Positions 8,527 through 16,796 of a stretch of 64,000 bases of DNA are shown in pieces. The notes beneath the pieces were generated by a model. It was not told the origin of the DNA and ran no database searches. It worked only from the letters and a program-made list of their open reading frames with translations. The stretch's first letter is position 1; every line of letters begins with the position of its first letter. The translations under genes and the position numbers were made by a program. Source of the DNA: Bradyrhizobium zhanjiangense (lineage in GTDB: Bacteria > Pseudomonadota > Alphaproteobacteria > Rhizobiales > Xanthobacteraceae); assembly GCF_004114935.1 (NCBI RefSeq), contig NZ_CP022221.1:1757001-1821000 (forward strand), read 5' to 3'.

Positions 8527-9699
8527 TTACTCGCGGCCGTCGTGTTCGAGATCGAAGGTGAAGACTCCGTCAGGGCTCGAGGGCCGAGCGAGCACCTCGG
8601 GATGACGCAGGGTGCGCAGCGCGTCATGATAGCCGGCGCGCCAATGGTCCTGCATCGACAGCCGCGAGAACTCGTAGTCCTTGGAATGCCCTTCGTGATT
8701 GCGCGCGCGATAGATCAGATGAACGATGTTGTAGACGTTCCGCGAGACCGCCGTGCTGAGCAGTTTCACGTCGTCATGCTGGCTGAGATCGTCGGGCAGC
8801 CTCCCCAATAGATCGGTGAGTGCGCGCCGCAGGCGCTGCACATGCTTGAATTGGTCGGTGCTGGCGCGCGTGCGGCTCGAATACTGGATTTCCTTGTGCC
8901 GCGTGACGACCTCAGCCATGTTGCGCGGAAGTTGACCGCGCGCGCTCCAGAGGTCGACCTGGAACGCGAGCATGTCCTGCGGGGCATTCGATTCAATCAC
9001 CCATTGCAGCGGTGTGTTTGAGACGAGGCCGCCGTCCCAATAGTGCTCGCCCTCGATTTCGACGGCCGGAAAGCCCGGCGGCAACGCGCCGCTGGCCATG
9101 ATGTGCTCCGGCCCGATGGTATGGGTCGTGCTGTCGAAATAGACGAAATTACCGGTTCGGACGTTGACCGCGCCGGCGCTGAAGCGCGTCAGCCCGGCAT
9201 TGATACGATCGAAGTCAACCAGGCGCTCCAGCGTGGTCTTGAGCGCGCGCGTGTCATAGATGCTGGTCGCATCGCTGGCTCCGCCGGGCTGCAGCCAGGG
9301 CAGGACGGGACGGGCGGAGAAGAATCCGGTGGCGCCACATGTGGCCGCCAGACCGGCGCTCATCTGGTTGATGAGGTTGCGCGTATTGTCGATCCGCGTC
9401 CAATCGAGGAAAGGATTGCCGGACCAAACCCAGGGCGCGGTCGAGGTGACCTGGGTCCAAAAATCGCGCAGGCGGTCAACACGGGACTCGGGCGCGTTCC
9501 CGGCAATGATCGCGGCATTGATCGCTCCGATCGAAATGCCGGCGACCCAATCGGGGTGGATGCTGGCTTCGGCAAGGGCTTCGTAGACGCCCGCCTGGTA
9601 GGCGCCAAGCGCGCCGCCGCCTTGCAACAGCAATGCGATGCAATCGAAGGGGAGCTGCCGTTGCGCGGATGAGAGCTGCGGTCGAGGCTGGAAGTTCAT
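8527..9699 (-). CDS. Patatin-like phospholipase (DUF3734-type)
   Basis: A 390-residue patatin-family hydrolase. The glycine-rich oxyanion loop is [18 protein letters not shown] (residues about 24-41), the nucleophile elbow GISIG (GxSxG) near 55-59 and the catalytic Asp in YWDGGLVSN near 225. The C-terminal region resembles DUF3734, often fused to patatin in Proteobacteria. It has no clear signal peptide, so it is likely a cytosolic or peripheral membrane acyl hydrolase. It heads the minus-strand set with acetoacetate decarboxylase and hydroxybutyrate dehydrogenase, an association consistent with lipid or PHB mobilisation. Confidence 0.87.
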   Translation of the reverse strand: MNFQPRPQLSSAQRQLPFDCIALLLQGGGALGAYQAGVYEALAEASIHPDWVAGISIGAINAAIIAGNAPESRVDRLRDFWTQVTSTAPWVWSGNPFLDWTRIDNTRNLINQMSAGLAATCGATGFFSARPVLPWLQPGGASDATSIYDTRALKTTLERLVDFDRINAGLTRFSAGAVNVRTGNFVYFDSTTHTIGPEHIMASGALPPGFPAVEIEGEHYWDGGLVSNTPLQWVIESNAPQDMLAFQVDLWSARGQLPRNMAEVVTRHKEIQYSSRTRASTDQFKHVQRLRRALTDLLGRLPDDLSQHDDVKLLSTAVSRNVYNIVHLIYRARNHEGHSKDYEFSRLSMQDHWRAGYHDALRTLRHPEVLARPSSPDGVFTFDLEHDGRE

Positions 9700-9737
9700 G
9701 GCGAGTGGGCTCTTTGACTGGTGATGGCGATGCCTTG

Positions 9738-10337
9738 TTAGTGACGGCTCGATTCCTGCTTTCCGACTTTGGGCGGCTCGAGCATCACTTCCTTCAAATG
9801 GTCCCCGGCGGCGACGACGATCACGAAGTTGAGCTTGCCGTCCTGTCGGATCACGCCACCGGCCAGCGCGCTGCCGGCCGCCGCTCTCTCAGCGACCTCT
9901 ACGGCATCCGACAACTCCTGCTTGATCCATCTCAGGGCGAGGACGTTGGCGAGGTCGTTGCGATCGAGCTCCTTCAGCGACGACGTCAGCTCCTTGCCGG
10001 TGATCCTGCCGGTATTGGCATCGACGACGTTCTCCCACACGTGTTCATTTTTGATCGTGCGGACGCGATAGACGGGCGGGCCGTCGATTTCGAAGCTGAT
10101 GTCGGCGGTCTTCGAGCCGTCATGCAGGTGTTCCGCAATCAGCATCGCTCGGCTGAGCGGGACGCGCGTGGTGCGGAATTCCGAGAGGACGCGGCGGATG
10201 GCGGCCTCTTCGGTATCGCTCTGCGCGGCCGCAGTTTGACTGTCGGCCGCTGGGGCATTTCTGACGTCCGCCACGGCGCAGGTGGCGGCCAGCGTGGCGG
10301 TCGACACGATCAGGGCAAGCAAATGCTGTTTCGACAT
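9738..10337 (-). CDS. Secreted PepSY-like protein
   Basis: A 199-residue protein with an N-terminal signal peptide (MSKQHLLALIVSTATLAATCAVA). The central part (FEIDGPPVYRVRTIKNEHVWENVVDANTGRI) matches the PepSY pattern of a beta-hairpin ending in V-D-A-x-T-G. PepSY proteins act in the periplasm, often as protease inhibitors or sensors. It is the last gene of a run of five small minus-strand genes whose promoter region carries the TetR-type motif at 11303-11325. Confidence 0.72.
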   Translation of the reverse strand: MSKQHLLALIVSTATLAATCAVADVRNAPAADSQTAAAQSDTEEAAIRRVLSEFRTTRVPLSRAMLIAEHLHDGSKTADISFEIDGPPVYRVRTIKNEHVWENVVDANTGRITGKELTSSLKELDRNDLANVLALRWIKQELSDAVEVAERAAAGSALAGGVIRQDGKLNFVIVVAAGDHLKEVMLEPPKVGKQESSRH

Positions 10338-10361
10338 CGGATCAATCTCGAATCTGGTTGA

Positions 10362-10661
10362 TTAGTCGCTCGCCGCGGGCGAATGCGCGACGACGATCTC
10401 CTTGTCGGAGGGCCCCGGCAGCGACTGATTCGTATCGATCACGACGCGCTCCGGTGGTTTCACGGCGGAGTGGATGCGGATTGGGGGAAGTGCAGGGTCC
10501 GGCTCGGCAGGATGAGCCGGCAGTTGCGTCGGCAGCACCCAGCTCGCCAGCAAGAGCAGGCAGACCAGCGCTCCACCCACCGACAGGAAATAGCCGCGCA
10601 AGGGTAGGGCGGAGTCGGTCGGCTGGCTCGCACGCATGAACATTGCGGATCGTCGGCTCAC
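10362..10661 (-). CDS. Small single-pass membrane protein
   Basis: A 99-residue protein with one hydrophobic segment (YFLSVGGALVCLLLLASWVLP, residues about 24-44) preceded by basic residues and followed by a Pro-rich periplasmic tail ending in SPAASD. No family recognised. It lies 24 bp before the PepSY protein in the small-gene operon. It could be a membrane anchor or leader of that set. Confidence 0.6.
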   Translation of the reverse strand: MSRRSAMFMRASQPTDSALPLRGYFLSVGGALVCLLLLASWVLPTQLPAHPAEPDPALPPIRIHSAVKPPERVVIDTNQSLPGPSDKEIVVAHSPAASD

Positions 10662-10701
10662 GGTAGGTCGTTCCTGACGAGCAAATCAGTCCGTCTCATC
10701 A

Positions 10702-10920
10702 TCAAATGCTCCAGGGGCGCGGGTGCCGGCGTGCGAGCTCGACATCGAGATAGCCTCGCTCGTCGAGCCAGTCCGTCGGACAATAGGCGCTGGCTTTCGG
10801 GTCGATCATGAATCCGTCGCGCTGGAGCGCCGTTCGTGTTCCGGTGCGACCGGTCCAGATGGCCTCCCCACTCGTCGGACTCACTTCCATCACGTCAAAC
10901 ACTTCGATGAAGTTCAGCAT
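10702..10920 (-). CDS. Small hypothetical protein
   Basis: A 72-residue frame with no signal peptide or membrane helix. It contains TSGEAIWTGRTGTRTALQRDG and an Asp/Arg-rich end. Ribosome site is weak. It is kept because it lies in the same-strand series of small genes (10362-11291), has little overlap with neighbours and reads as ordinary soluble protein. Function unknown. Confidence 0.5.
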   Translation of the reverse strand: MLNFIEVFDVMEVSPTSGEAIWTGRTGTRTALQRDGFMIDPKASAYCPTDWLDERGYLDVELARRHPRPWSI

Positions 10921-10941
10921 GTCAGGACACCGGGCGTCGTC

Positions 10942-11097
10942 TCACGCCGCCTGCGATAGACGGTCGAATTCCTCGGGCGCAACGCCTCTGCGCGCGAGTT
11001 CTGACTCGATCACGTCGAACACGCATTCGACGGGCGCGATCCAGACGTTGACCCAGTAGATGATGCAGTCGCGGGCGATCAGCAGGGCCGCTGTCAT
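10942..11097 (-). CDS. 51-residue small protein
   Basis: Starts at ATG 11097-11095, overlapping the stop of the upstream 65-residue membrane protein by four bases (ATGA), a sign of translational coupling. Sequence is amphipathic: a hydrophobic first half (CIIYWVNVWIAPVECVFDVI) and a charged end (ESELARRGVAPEEFDRL). It is too short for most gene finders, but the coupling supports it. No family recognised. Confidence 0.55.
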   Translation of the reverse strand: MTAALLIARDCIIYWVNVWIAPVECVFDVIESELARRGVAPEEFDRLSQAA

Positions 11098-11291
11098 GCG
11101 ACCGTCCTCGGCTCGAGCCGAACCGCCTCGGGCGCGCGCGCGGCGAGCGTATGGGCCCACGCGATGGCGATCGTGATGCCGAGCAACACGCTCAGGGCCA
11201 CGAGGCACAAGGCGACAATCACGTTCAGCGATGCGGCGCCGAGGCCGGGCAACGGATTTTCGCGCATCAACGCAAACAGCAGGGTTGACAT
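11094..11291 (-). CDS. 65-residue membrane protein heading the small-gene operon
   Basis: A single transmembrane helix (SLNVIVALCLVALSVLLGIT, residues about 21-40), short cytoplasmic or periplasmic tails. AGGAG lies seven bases before ATG 11291. The start is immediately downstream of the TATACGGT motif (11303-11325) and a plausible promoter (TTGACT, 17 bp, TTTATA on the minus strand). It is thus probably the first gene of a regulated transcript running through the coupled 51-residue gene toward the PepSY protein. Function unknown. Confidence 0.6.
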   Translation of the reverse strand: MSTLLFALMRENPLPGLGAASLNVIVALCLVALSVLLGITIAIAWAHTLAARAPEAVRLEPRTVA

Positions 11292-11302
11292 TCGGCGTCT
11301 CC

Positions 11303-11325
11303 TTAATAAAATACACCGTATAGTT
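11303..11325 (-). promoter_or_regulatory. Candidate TetR operator upstream of the small-gene operon
   Basis: Minus strand reads TATACGGTGTATTTTATTAA. It matches the sequence at 13610-13631 (TATACGGTTTAGTTTATTAA) at 18 of 20 positions. The core ATAC-GGT-GTAT is an inverted repeat. It overlaps the space between a predicted -10 and the ribosome site of the 11291 gene, a repressor-like position. The second copy lies between a divergent TetR gene and the efflux operon. Confidence 0.6.
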
Positions 11326-11447
11326 CATATAAATCACGCGCCACGGCCGAAGTCAAGACCAGTGCGTCACAAGCGCGTGTGCAGGATCAAAGGCGGCGAG
11401 GCTCCGCCAGGTTCAACTAGAAGCCTCGAGCAGAGAAGGGATCTGAC

Positions 11448-11702
11448 ATGATGAGATTAATGCCGGCGTTGTTCGCAGCAGCCGTAGTCGCGCTTGGCAG
11501 CGCAACAGCTTTTGCCGAGGAGAACCGAGGTACACCGGAGCAGCGGGCGGCCTGCACGCCTGACGCCTTTCGTCTATGCAGTGCCTACATTCCTGACCCG
11601 TCGGGAGTGGAAGCCTGTCTGCGGCTCAGGAAATCGGATCTGAGCGAAGGGTGTAAGGCGGTGTTCGAGCAGGCATCCGCCGGATCAAGCAAGGGCAGAT
11701 GA
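11448..11702 (+). CDS. Small secreted cysteine-containing protein
   Basis: An 84-residue protein with a clear signal peptide (MMRLMPALFAAAVVALGSATAFA) and a mature part with four Cys (RAACTPDAFRLCSAYIPD, VEACLRLRKSDLSEGCKAVF) that could form two disulfides. The C-x7-C...C-x10-C pattern is seen in many short periplasmic proteins of rhizobia; function unknown. It is transcribed divergently from the small-gene operon across a 156-bp gap. Confidence 0.7.
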   Translation: MMRLMPALFAAAVVALGSATAFAEENRGTPEQRAACTPDAFRLCSAYIPDPSGVEACLRLRKSDLSEGCKAVFEQASAGSSKGR

Positions 11703-11747
11703 ACAGCGAAGTTGATCTGCACTGCGACAGGAGAGAGGAGCGATTTT

Positions 11748-12185
11748 ATGAGCACGGTGTATATACCGGCCCTGGCTGCCTTCGGCGGCTCTGCGTTCGG
11801 CGCGCTCTCGACCATCATCAGTGGATGGTTTACCGGACGCCGAAGACGTCGTGAGCTTCATCATGCCCGCTCGTTCTCGAAGCGCGAGCAATTGTACCAT
11901 AGCTTCATCGAGGAGGCATCGCGCCTCTATGCCGACGCCCTGGTCAACGATCGGGCCGAAATCCCGCAACTGGTCAGCCTCTATACGCTGGTCGGACGCA
12001 TGCGGATCCTGTCGAGCAACGAGGTCGTTCAGGCCGCCGAGAGAGCTGGGCACCTGATCATCGAAACATATGTCTCGCCCAATCGCACATTCGTCGATCT
12101 CCCCAAATTCATCGAGGAAATGGATCCCTTGCGCGATTTCGGAGAGGCCTGCCGCCGGGAGCTGATGAACCCTTTGGCGCAGTGA
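11748..12185 (+). CDS. Small membrane-anchored protein of unknown function
   Basis: A 145-residue protein. Residues 5-24 are hydrophobic (IPALAAFGGSAFGALSTIIS) and are followed by a basic stretch (GRRRRRELHH), giving an N-terminal anchor with a cytoplasmic helical domain (FSKREQLYHSFIEEASRLYA). GGAG eight bases upstream supports ATG 11748. The stop overlaps the next gene's GTG start (GTGA), so it is translationally coupled to the TetR regulator. Confidence 0.68.
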   Translation: MSTVYIPALAAFGGSAFGALSTIISGWFTGRRRRRELHHARSFSKREQLYHSFIEEASRLYADALVNDRAEIPQLVSLYTLVGRMRILSSNEVVQAAERAGHLIIETYVSPNRTFVDLPKFIEEMDPLRDFGEACRRELMNPLAQ

Positions 12186-12838
12186 GTGACGCTATGCGCA
12201 AGCAGATTGACGATCGAGCGAGGAGTGCCCGCCGCAGGATCGTGCAGGCCGCCATCCATCTCTATGGCGAGATGGGACACAACAAGACCACCGTCGCCGA
12301 CATCGCGCGGAGTCTGGAGATGTCTTCGGCAAGCGTCTATCGATTCTTTCCCTCGAGGCGGGCGATCGAGGAGGCTGTGGTGGAGCAGGTGCTCGAGGAG
12401 GCGGTCAGTGTGGCGGCTGAGGCGGCTGGCAGCAGTGGACCAGCGTTACGGCGCCTGGCCGCAATCCTGAAGGCCATCGCCGACTGCAATGAAGCTCGAC
12501 CGGCGAAGCATCGAAGACTGCAAGACCTGATAACTCTGGCCGTTCGTGAAAACTGGACGGTCGTCCTCACCTACGACGACAGGATCCGAGGGCTGGTGCG
12601 ACCGGTCATCGGCGTGGGGCAAGCACGCGGTGAACTGCAGGGCGGCAGTCCGATGGCGCTGACCTGCTGCCTGCTGGAAGCCATGGACGTCCATCTCAAT
12701 CCGTCGCGGATCGGAGCCGCGACGCTGCGACCAAGCTTCGAGGAGATGTTGAGATTTTGTACGGGCGCTTTGCGTCGCGCGCCATTCCTGCAGCCGGCCG
12801 AGATGGCAGCTCACGTGCAGCTCAAGGCCGCCGGCTGA
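12182..12838 (+). CDS. TetR/AcrR family transcriptional regulator
   Basis: A 218-residue TetR-type repressor. The helix-turn-helix is near residues 30-55 (KTTVADIARSLEMSSASVYRFFPSRRAI), followed by an all-helical ligand-binding domain. It starts at GTG 12182, overlapping the upstream gene by four bases; ATG 12194 is an alternative. It is convergent with the second TetR gene (12876-13529). Its ligand is unknown; its own target may be the operon it belongs to. Confidence 0.87.
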   Translation: MSDAMRKQIDDRARSARRRIVQAAIHLYGEMGHNKTTVADIARSLEMSSASVYRFFPSRRAIEEAVVEQVLEEAVSVAAEAAGSSGPALRRLAAILKAIADCNEARPAKHRRLQDLITLAVRENWTVVLTYDDRIRGLVRPVIGVGQARGELQGGSPMALTCCLLEAMDVHLNPSRIGAATLRPSFEEMLRFCTGALRRAPFLQPAEMAAHVQLKAAG

Positions 12839-12875
12839 TGCGAAAGCTTCCAAGCCAACCGTGTAAAGGAGACAG

Positions 12876-13529
12876 CTAGTACGACCAGTCCGTCTCGCAG
12901 GCGGCCAGGAAGAAGCCCACGCGCTCGCGCACGAAACCGGGAAGCTCCTTCTTCAGGTCCTTCTGAGTTTCACCGACGAGCGACCGAAACAGCATCGGTA
13001 GCAGAATCAGGTCGAGAAAGATCTGCGCGGTAGCACGGCTTCGCTTGGCGCTGAAAGGGCCCTTCGGGGTGCGAGCGAGCTTCTGCGTGGCGTCGTCCAG
13101 CAACTGGGACACCGCGGCCAGGGAGCGATCGCGCGCAGCGTCGTGAACGTTGCGGCTCAGTTCGGGGAACCGCTGCGATTCCGCGATCGTCGCGCGCACC
13201 ATGCCGAGCGATTCCTCGACCACCCTTTCGACGATGGCGGTCCCGAGGCTCATCAGCTTGTCCTCGATGGTGCGGCCCTGGGGCGAAAAGCCCTCGAAGT
13301 CCGTCAAGCCGTCGATGGTGCGTGCCACGACCGCCGCGAACAGCGCTTCCTTGCCGGGGAAGTGGGCATAGATCGTCGGCTTGCTCGCAGGAGCAAGCTC
13401 GGAAATGTCGTCGATGCTAGCGCTGCGGTAGCCCTTCTCCAGAAACAGCTGCTGGGCCGCATCGAGAATGCGCGCTGGCGCGTCGCCGGCAAGATCCTTG
13501 GGCGGTCTGCCTCGCTTCGTCTTCTTCAT
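12876..13529 (-). CDS. TetR family repressor, divergent from the RND efflux operon
   Basis: A 217-residue TetR regulator with an N-terminal basic arm (MKKTKRGRPPK), HTH near residues 38-62 (SIDDISELAPASKPTIYAHFPGKEALF) and an AefR/TetR-C-like C-terminal domain. It is divergent from the kinase-like/RND operon over about 210 bp, the arrangement usual for local repression of efflux genes. The motif at 13610-13631 in that gap, repeated upstream of the small-gene operon, is the natural candidate for its binding site. Confidence 0.87.
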   Translation of the reverse strand: MKKTKRGRPPKDLAGDAPARILDAAQQLFLEKGYRSASIDDISELAPASKPTIYAHFPGKEALFAAVVARTIDGLTDFEGFSPQGRTIEDKLMSLGTAIVERVVEESLGMVRATIAESQRFPELSRNVHDAARDRSLAAVSQLLDDATQKLARTPKGPFSAKRSRATAQIFLDLILLPMLFRSLVGETQKDLKKELPGFVRERVGFFLAACETDWSY

Positions 13530-13609
13530 TCTTGGACCTCCGAAATCACGAGTCTGTGCGCGTCGCTTTCTCGCTTGACATGGTTCGCGAAGAAAGGCAA
13601 GAAAAAGAA

Positions 13610-13631
13610 AATATACGGTTTAGTTTATTAA
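13610..13631 (+). promoter_or_regulatory. Candidate TetR operator upstream of the efflux operon
   Basis: TATACGGTTTAGTTTATTAA lies in the divergent gap between the TetR gene (start 13529) and the efflux operon (start 13739). It agrees at 18 of 20 positions with the motif at 11303-11325. A TTGACA hexamer lies at 13575-13580. Assignment to the adjacent TetR is inference from position. Confidence 0.58.
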
Positions 13632-13738
13632 TGCTTTGATCTGCACGCGCGCGAGCTTTGGCGGGTGCTCCTGACGATCAGGGTCGCAAAGATGTGGGGC
13701 GTTCGACTCCGATCGCCCGAGGGAATGAGGAGAATGTC

Positions 13739-14608
13739 GTGTCTGTGTTGAGCCCAGCCTCGTCTGGCCTGCCGGAAGGCGTGCTGCTGCGCGAGCTGCA
13801 TTGCAGGGTCACCAACGGTGTCGCCTTCACCATCAATCTGGTCTCCGCCGCCGCAATCAGGGTGGAGGGGACCGAAGCCAAGAGCGCGCTCAGCGATGTC
13901 GTCGAGCTGTTGCATGGCTACGCTGACGTGCATCGTACGTTGGCCATGCCGGCGGGTGAAACGCTGACCCAGGCCGCGACCTACATCCGCAAGCTGGGTT
14001 GTGGCATGCGCCGGGCAGTCCTGGACCGGATGAACATTCAGCTGGCATTCGCAACCCAGTCGCTCGCGCTTCAGCCGCAGCGCTGCTGGCATCTGGGGCT
14101 GATCGTCCATGAGCTCGTGATGGACGCGGCAAGGCACGCTTGTTTCGATGCCCGGGCGGGGCAGATCAGGATCAAGCTGACCCGTACCGGTGCGCTCGTG
14201 AACTGCGTGATCCTGGACAACGGCTCACGTCCCGCGCGGGAGACTTCCGACCGCGAATTGCGCATTGGCAGGGATATCGCGCGGGCGCTCGGCGGTCGGA
14301 TCGAGCAGGGTTTCGGCGCCGAATTCACCTCGATTGTCCTTTCGTTCCCGCTGACCGAGCGCGAACGGGGCGCAAACTGGTCGATCGCAACGCGCCAGAT
14401 GAGGGCTCCGCGCCGCACGAGAGCCACCGCTTCAAATAAAGCAGTGCTCACGGCAAGCGCGGCGGCCGATCAACGCGGGCCCACCGTTGAGACCGATCCC
14501 TTGGCGGGACTACTGCGTCAGCAAGAACGCGGATTGTTCATCCCCCGCCAATCCGCCGATGCGCTTGGCGGGCTGTTGTCGCCTTCCCATCGTACGGACG
14601 CGTCATGA
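13739..14608 (+). CDS. Degenerate histidine-kinase-like protein (HWE/HisKA_2 type)
   Basis: A 289-residue protein from GTG 13739 (AGGAG six bases upstream); no signal or membrane helix. Residues 16-30 resemble the H-box of HWE/HisKA_2 kinases, but the usual N-H-R-V-K-N reads H-C-R-V-T-N (residues 21-26), so the phosphoacceptor position holds Cys. The N-box near residue 125 reads HELVMDAARHA, with Asp instead of the Mg-binding Asn. G1 (LDNGS) and G2 (GRDIARALGGRIEQ) are recognisable. It overlaps the RND adaptor by four bases. It is likely a pseudokinase or regulatory ATPase-fold protein of the efflux operon. Confidence 0.65.
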   Translation: MSVLSPASSGLPEGVLLRELHCRVTNGVAFTINLVSAAAIRVEGTEAKSALSDVVELLHGYADVHRTLAMPAGETLTQAATYIRKLGCGMRRAVLDRMNIQLAFATQSLALQPQRCWHLGLIVHELVMDAARHACFDARAGQIRIKLTRTGALVNCVILDNGSRPARETSDRELRIGRDIARALGGRIEQGFGAEFTSIVLSFPLTERERGANWSIATRQMRAPRRTRATASNKAVLTASAAADQRGPTVETDPLAGLLRQQERGLFIPRQSADALGGLLSPSHRTDAS

Positions 14609-15723
14609 CAAACCAATCCTCCGATCCGATTCATCACGTTCGAACGCCACGTGCAGCGAAGGCCCTCGCCGCAGCGACCGTGCTTGTCAGCATTGCGCTG
14701 ACCGGTTGCAATGATCACGCGGCGCAGACACGAGCAACGCTGGTCCGGACCACGATCGTGCAGCCGCGCGACCGGCAAGCCGCCATCACATTGACCGGAG
14801 AGGTCCAGGCGCGCTTCCGTGCCGATCTTTCGTTCCGCGTCAGCGGACGTGTGATCGCTCGCACCGTGGATGTTGGTGCTCACGTCAACGAGGGCGACGT
14901 CCTCGCCCGGCTCGATCCGGCCGAGCAACAGGCCGATGTCGATGCCGCGACCGCGGCAGTGGCCTCCGCCGAAGCCCAGCTGCGCGTGGCGAAGGCCACG
15001 TTCGAGCGGCAGAAAGCGCTGATCGCAAGCGGCTTCACTACCCGGACCGTTTACGACCAGGCCCAGGAAGGTCTGCGAACCGCAGAGGGAGTGCTGGAGG
15101 CGGCCAAGGCGCAGCTGGGCACCTCGCGCGAAGCGCTCGGGTATACCGTCCTGCGCGCTGAAGCGGACGGCGTCATTACCGCGCGCAATCTCGAGGTCGG
15201 GCAGATCGTTCCGGCAGCCCAACCCGTGTTCTCGCTTGCTCAAGACGGGGAGCGGGATGCCGTCTTCGAGGTCTACGAATCCGTCTTCCTTGGCCAGACC
15301 GACAGCCGCTGCGTGACGCTGGCGCTGGTCTCCGATCCCGGCGTGACAGCGACGGGAGAGATGAGAGAGATTTCACCGGCGATCGACGCGAAGAGCTCCA
15401 CGATCCGCGTCAAGGTGTCCATCGAGAACCCGGCGGCTGCGTTGACGCTGGGCAGCGCCGTCTCGGGAACGGTGAAGGCGAAAGCTCAGAAGGAAATCGC
15501 CTTGCCCTGGAGCGCGCTGATGGCCGCAGGCAGGAGGCCTGCCGTCTGGACCGTAGACCCGAAAACGCAGACAGCATCGCTGAAGCCCGTCACGGTCGGC
15601 GCCTACGAAGCCGGTCAGGTGCTGATCAAGGCAGGCCTCGAGCCTGGCGAGCGCGTCGTCGTCGACGGCGGCAAGCTCTTGAGCGTCGGTCAGTCGGTCA
15701 CTGAGGACGGGGGTCAGTCATGA
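14605..15723 (+). CDS. RND efflux periplasmic adaptor, lipoprotein (first copy)
   Basis: A 372-residue membrane fusion protein. The lipobox is LTGC near residue 35 after a hydrophobic stretch. The lipoyl-type halves are around RVSGRVIARTVDVGAHVNEGD and RAEADGVITARNLEVGQIV, with a helical hairpin between (Ala-rich, about 110-170), then beta-barrel and membrane-proximal domains. It links the inner-membrane RND pump to an outer-membrane channel. The start overlaps the kinase-like stop (ATGA) and its stop overlaps the next adaptor. The operon has no TolC-like gene, so the channel must be elsewhere. Confidence 0.88.
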   Translation: MTNQSSDPIHHVRTPRAAKALAAATVLVSIALTGCNDHAAQTRATLVRTTIVQPRDRQAAITLTGEVQARFRADLSFRVSGRVIARTVDVGAHVNEGDVLARLDPAEQQADVDAATAAVASAEAQLRVAKATFERQKALIASGFTTRTVYDQAQEGLRTAEGVLEAAKAQLGTSREALGYTVLRAEADGVITARNLEVGQIVPAAQPVFSLAQDGERDAVFEVYESVFLGQTDSRCVTLALVSDPGVTATGEMREISPAIDAKSSTIRVKVSIENPAAALTLGSAVSGTVKAKAQKEIALPWSALMAAGRRPAVWTVDPKTQTASLKPVTVGAYEAGQVLIKAGLEPGERVVVDGGKLLSVGQSVTEDGGQS

Positions 15724-16796
15724 AGCGACAGGTCATGATGATCGCTGGCACGCTCGCGGCGGCCTCGCTGCTCACCGGCTGTCAGCAGGAGACGAGCGCG
15801 CCGGAGCCCGTGCGCCCCGTGTTCTCAATGGTGGCCAAGCCGAACAGCGGTGACAGCACGATTGCGGTCGGCGTCGTCGAGCCGCGCTACAAGACCAACC
15901 TTGGCTTTCGCGTACTCGGGCGGCTGACTTCGCGTCCGGTCTACGTTGGCGACATCGTCAGCGAAGGACAGATCATCGGGACGATTGATCCCACCGCACT
16001 CGATCTCGCCGTTCGCGCGGCCAAAGCTCAGCTTGCCAAGGCCGAGGCGCAGCTTGCGACGGCCAGGGCCACGGAAGAGCGGCAACGCACGCTCATCACC
16101 AGCGATGCGACCACCAGGCAGACGCTTGATAATGCCGAGCAGGCCCGCGCTGGCGCCGAAGCGAGCGTCGCGCAGGAACAGGCGAACCTGACCAAAGCGA
16201 TCGAGCAACTCGGCTATGCCCAGATCAGAGCCGACTTCGGCGGCGTCGTCACCGCCGTCGGCGCGGAGGTTGGCCAGGTGGTCTCGCCCGGTCAAACCGT
16301 CGTGACGGTCGCGCGCCCGGACATTCGCGAGGCGGTGGTCGATATCGGGGAAGACCTGCCTGTGCCGCTCGAAGTCGGTCTTCCGTTCACCGTCAGCCTG
16401 CAGCTCCTCCCTACCGTTCAGGTCGAGGGCAGGATTCGCGAAATCGCGCCACAAGCCGACGCCGTGACGCGGCTGCGACGCGTCCGGATTGCGCTCGACA
16501 ACCCGCCCGAAAGCTACCGTCTCGGCGCGACGGTCACGGCAAAGTTCGGCAAGGATCAGAGCAAGGTCTTGCGCCTGCCCGCATCGGCGGTCCTCGCCAA
16601 GGACGGCGTCGATTTCGTCTGGGTGGTCGATCAGTCCGCCGGCACCGTCTCGCTGCAGAAGATCGATGGTGTCGCCGAACCGGCGGGCATCCGCGTCACC
16701 GGCGGGCTTGCCGCGGGCACCCGCGTCGTTACTGCCGGAATTCACAGCCTCAAGCCGGGACAGCACGTCCGCTTCGAACAGGATCAAGAGCCATGA
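15720..16796 (+). CDS. RND efflux periplasmic adaptor, lipoprotein (second copy)
   Basis: A 358-residue membrane fusion protein with lipobox LLTGC (Cys near residue 21). Lipoyl halves: RVLGRLTSRPVYVGDIVSEG and RADFGGVVTAVGAEVGQVV; the hairpin is Ala/Gln-rich. It overlaps both neighbours by four bases, so adaptor 1, adaptor 2 and pump are translationally linked. Two different adaptors for one pump point to a hetero-adaptor complex, as in MdtABC-like or TriABC systems (TriABC has two adaptors). Confidence 0.88.
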   Translation: MKRQVMMIAGTLAAASLLTGCQQETSAPEPVRPVFSMVAKPNSGDSTIAVGVVEPRYKTNLGFRVLGRLTSRPVYVGDIVSEGQIIGTIDPTALDLAVRAAKAQLAKAEAQLATARATEERQRTLITSDATTRQTLDNAEQARAGAEASVAQEQANLTKAIEQLGYAQIRADFGGVVTAVGAEVGQVVSPGQTVVTVARPDIREAVVDIGEDLPVPLEVGLPFTVSLQLLPTVQVEGRIREIAPQADAVTRLRRVRIALDNPPESYRLGATVTAKFGKDQSKVLRLPASAVLAKDGVDFVWVVDQSAGTVSLQKIDGVAEPAGIRVTGGLAAGTRVVTAGIHSLKPGQHVRFEQDQEP

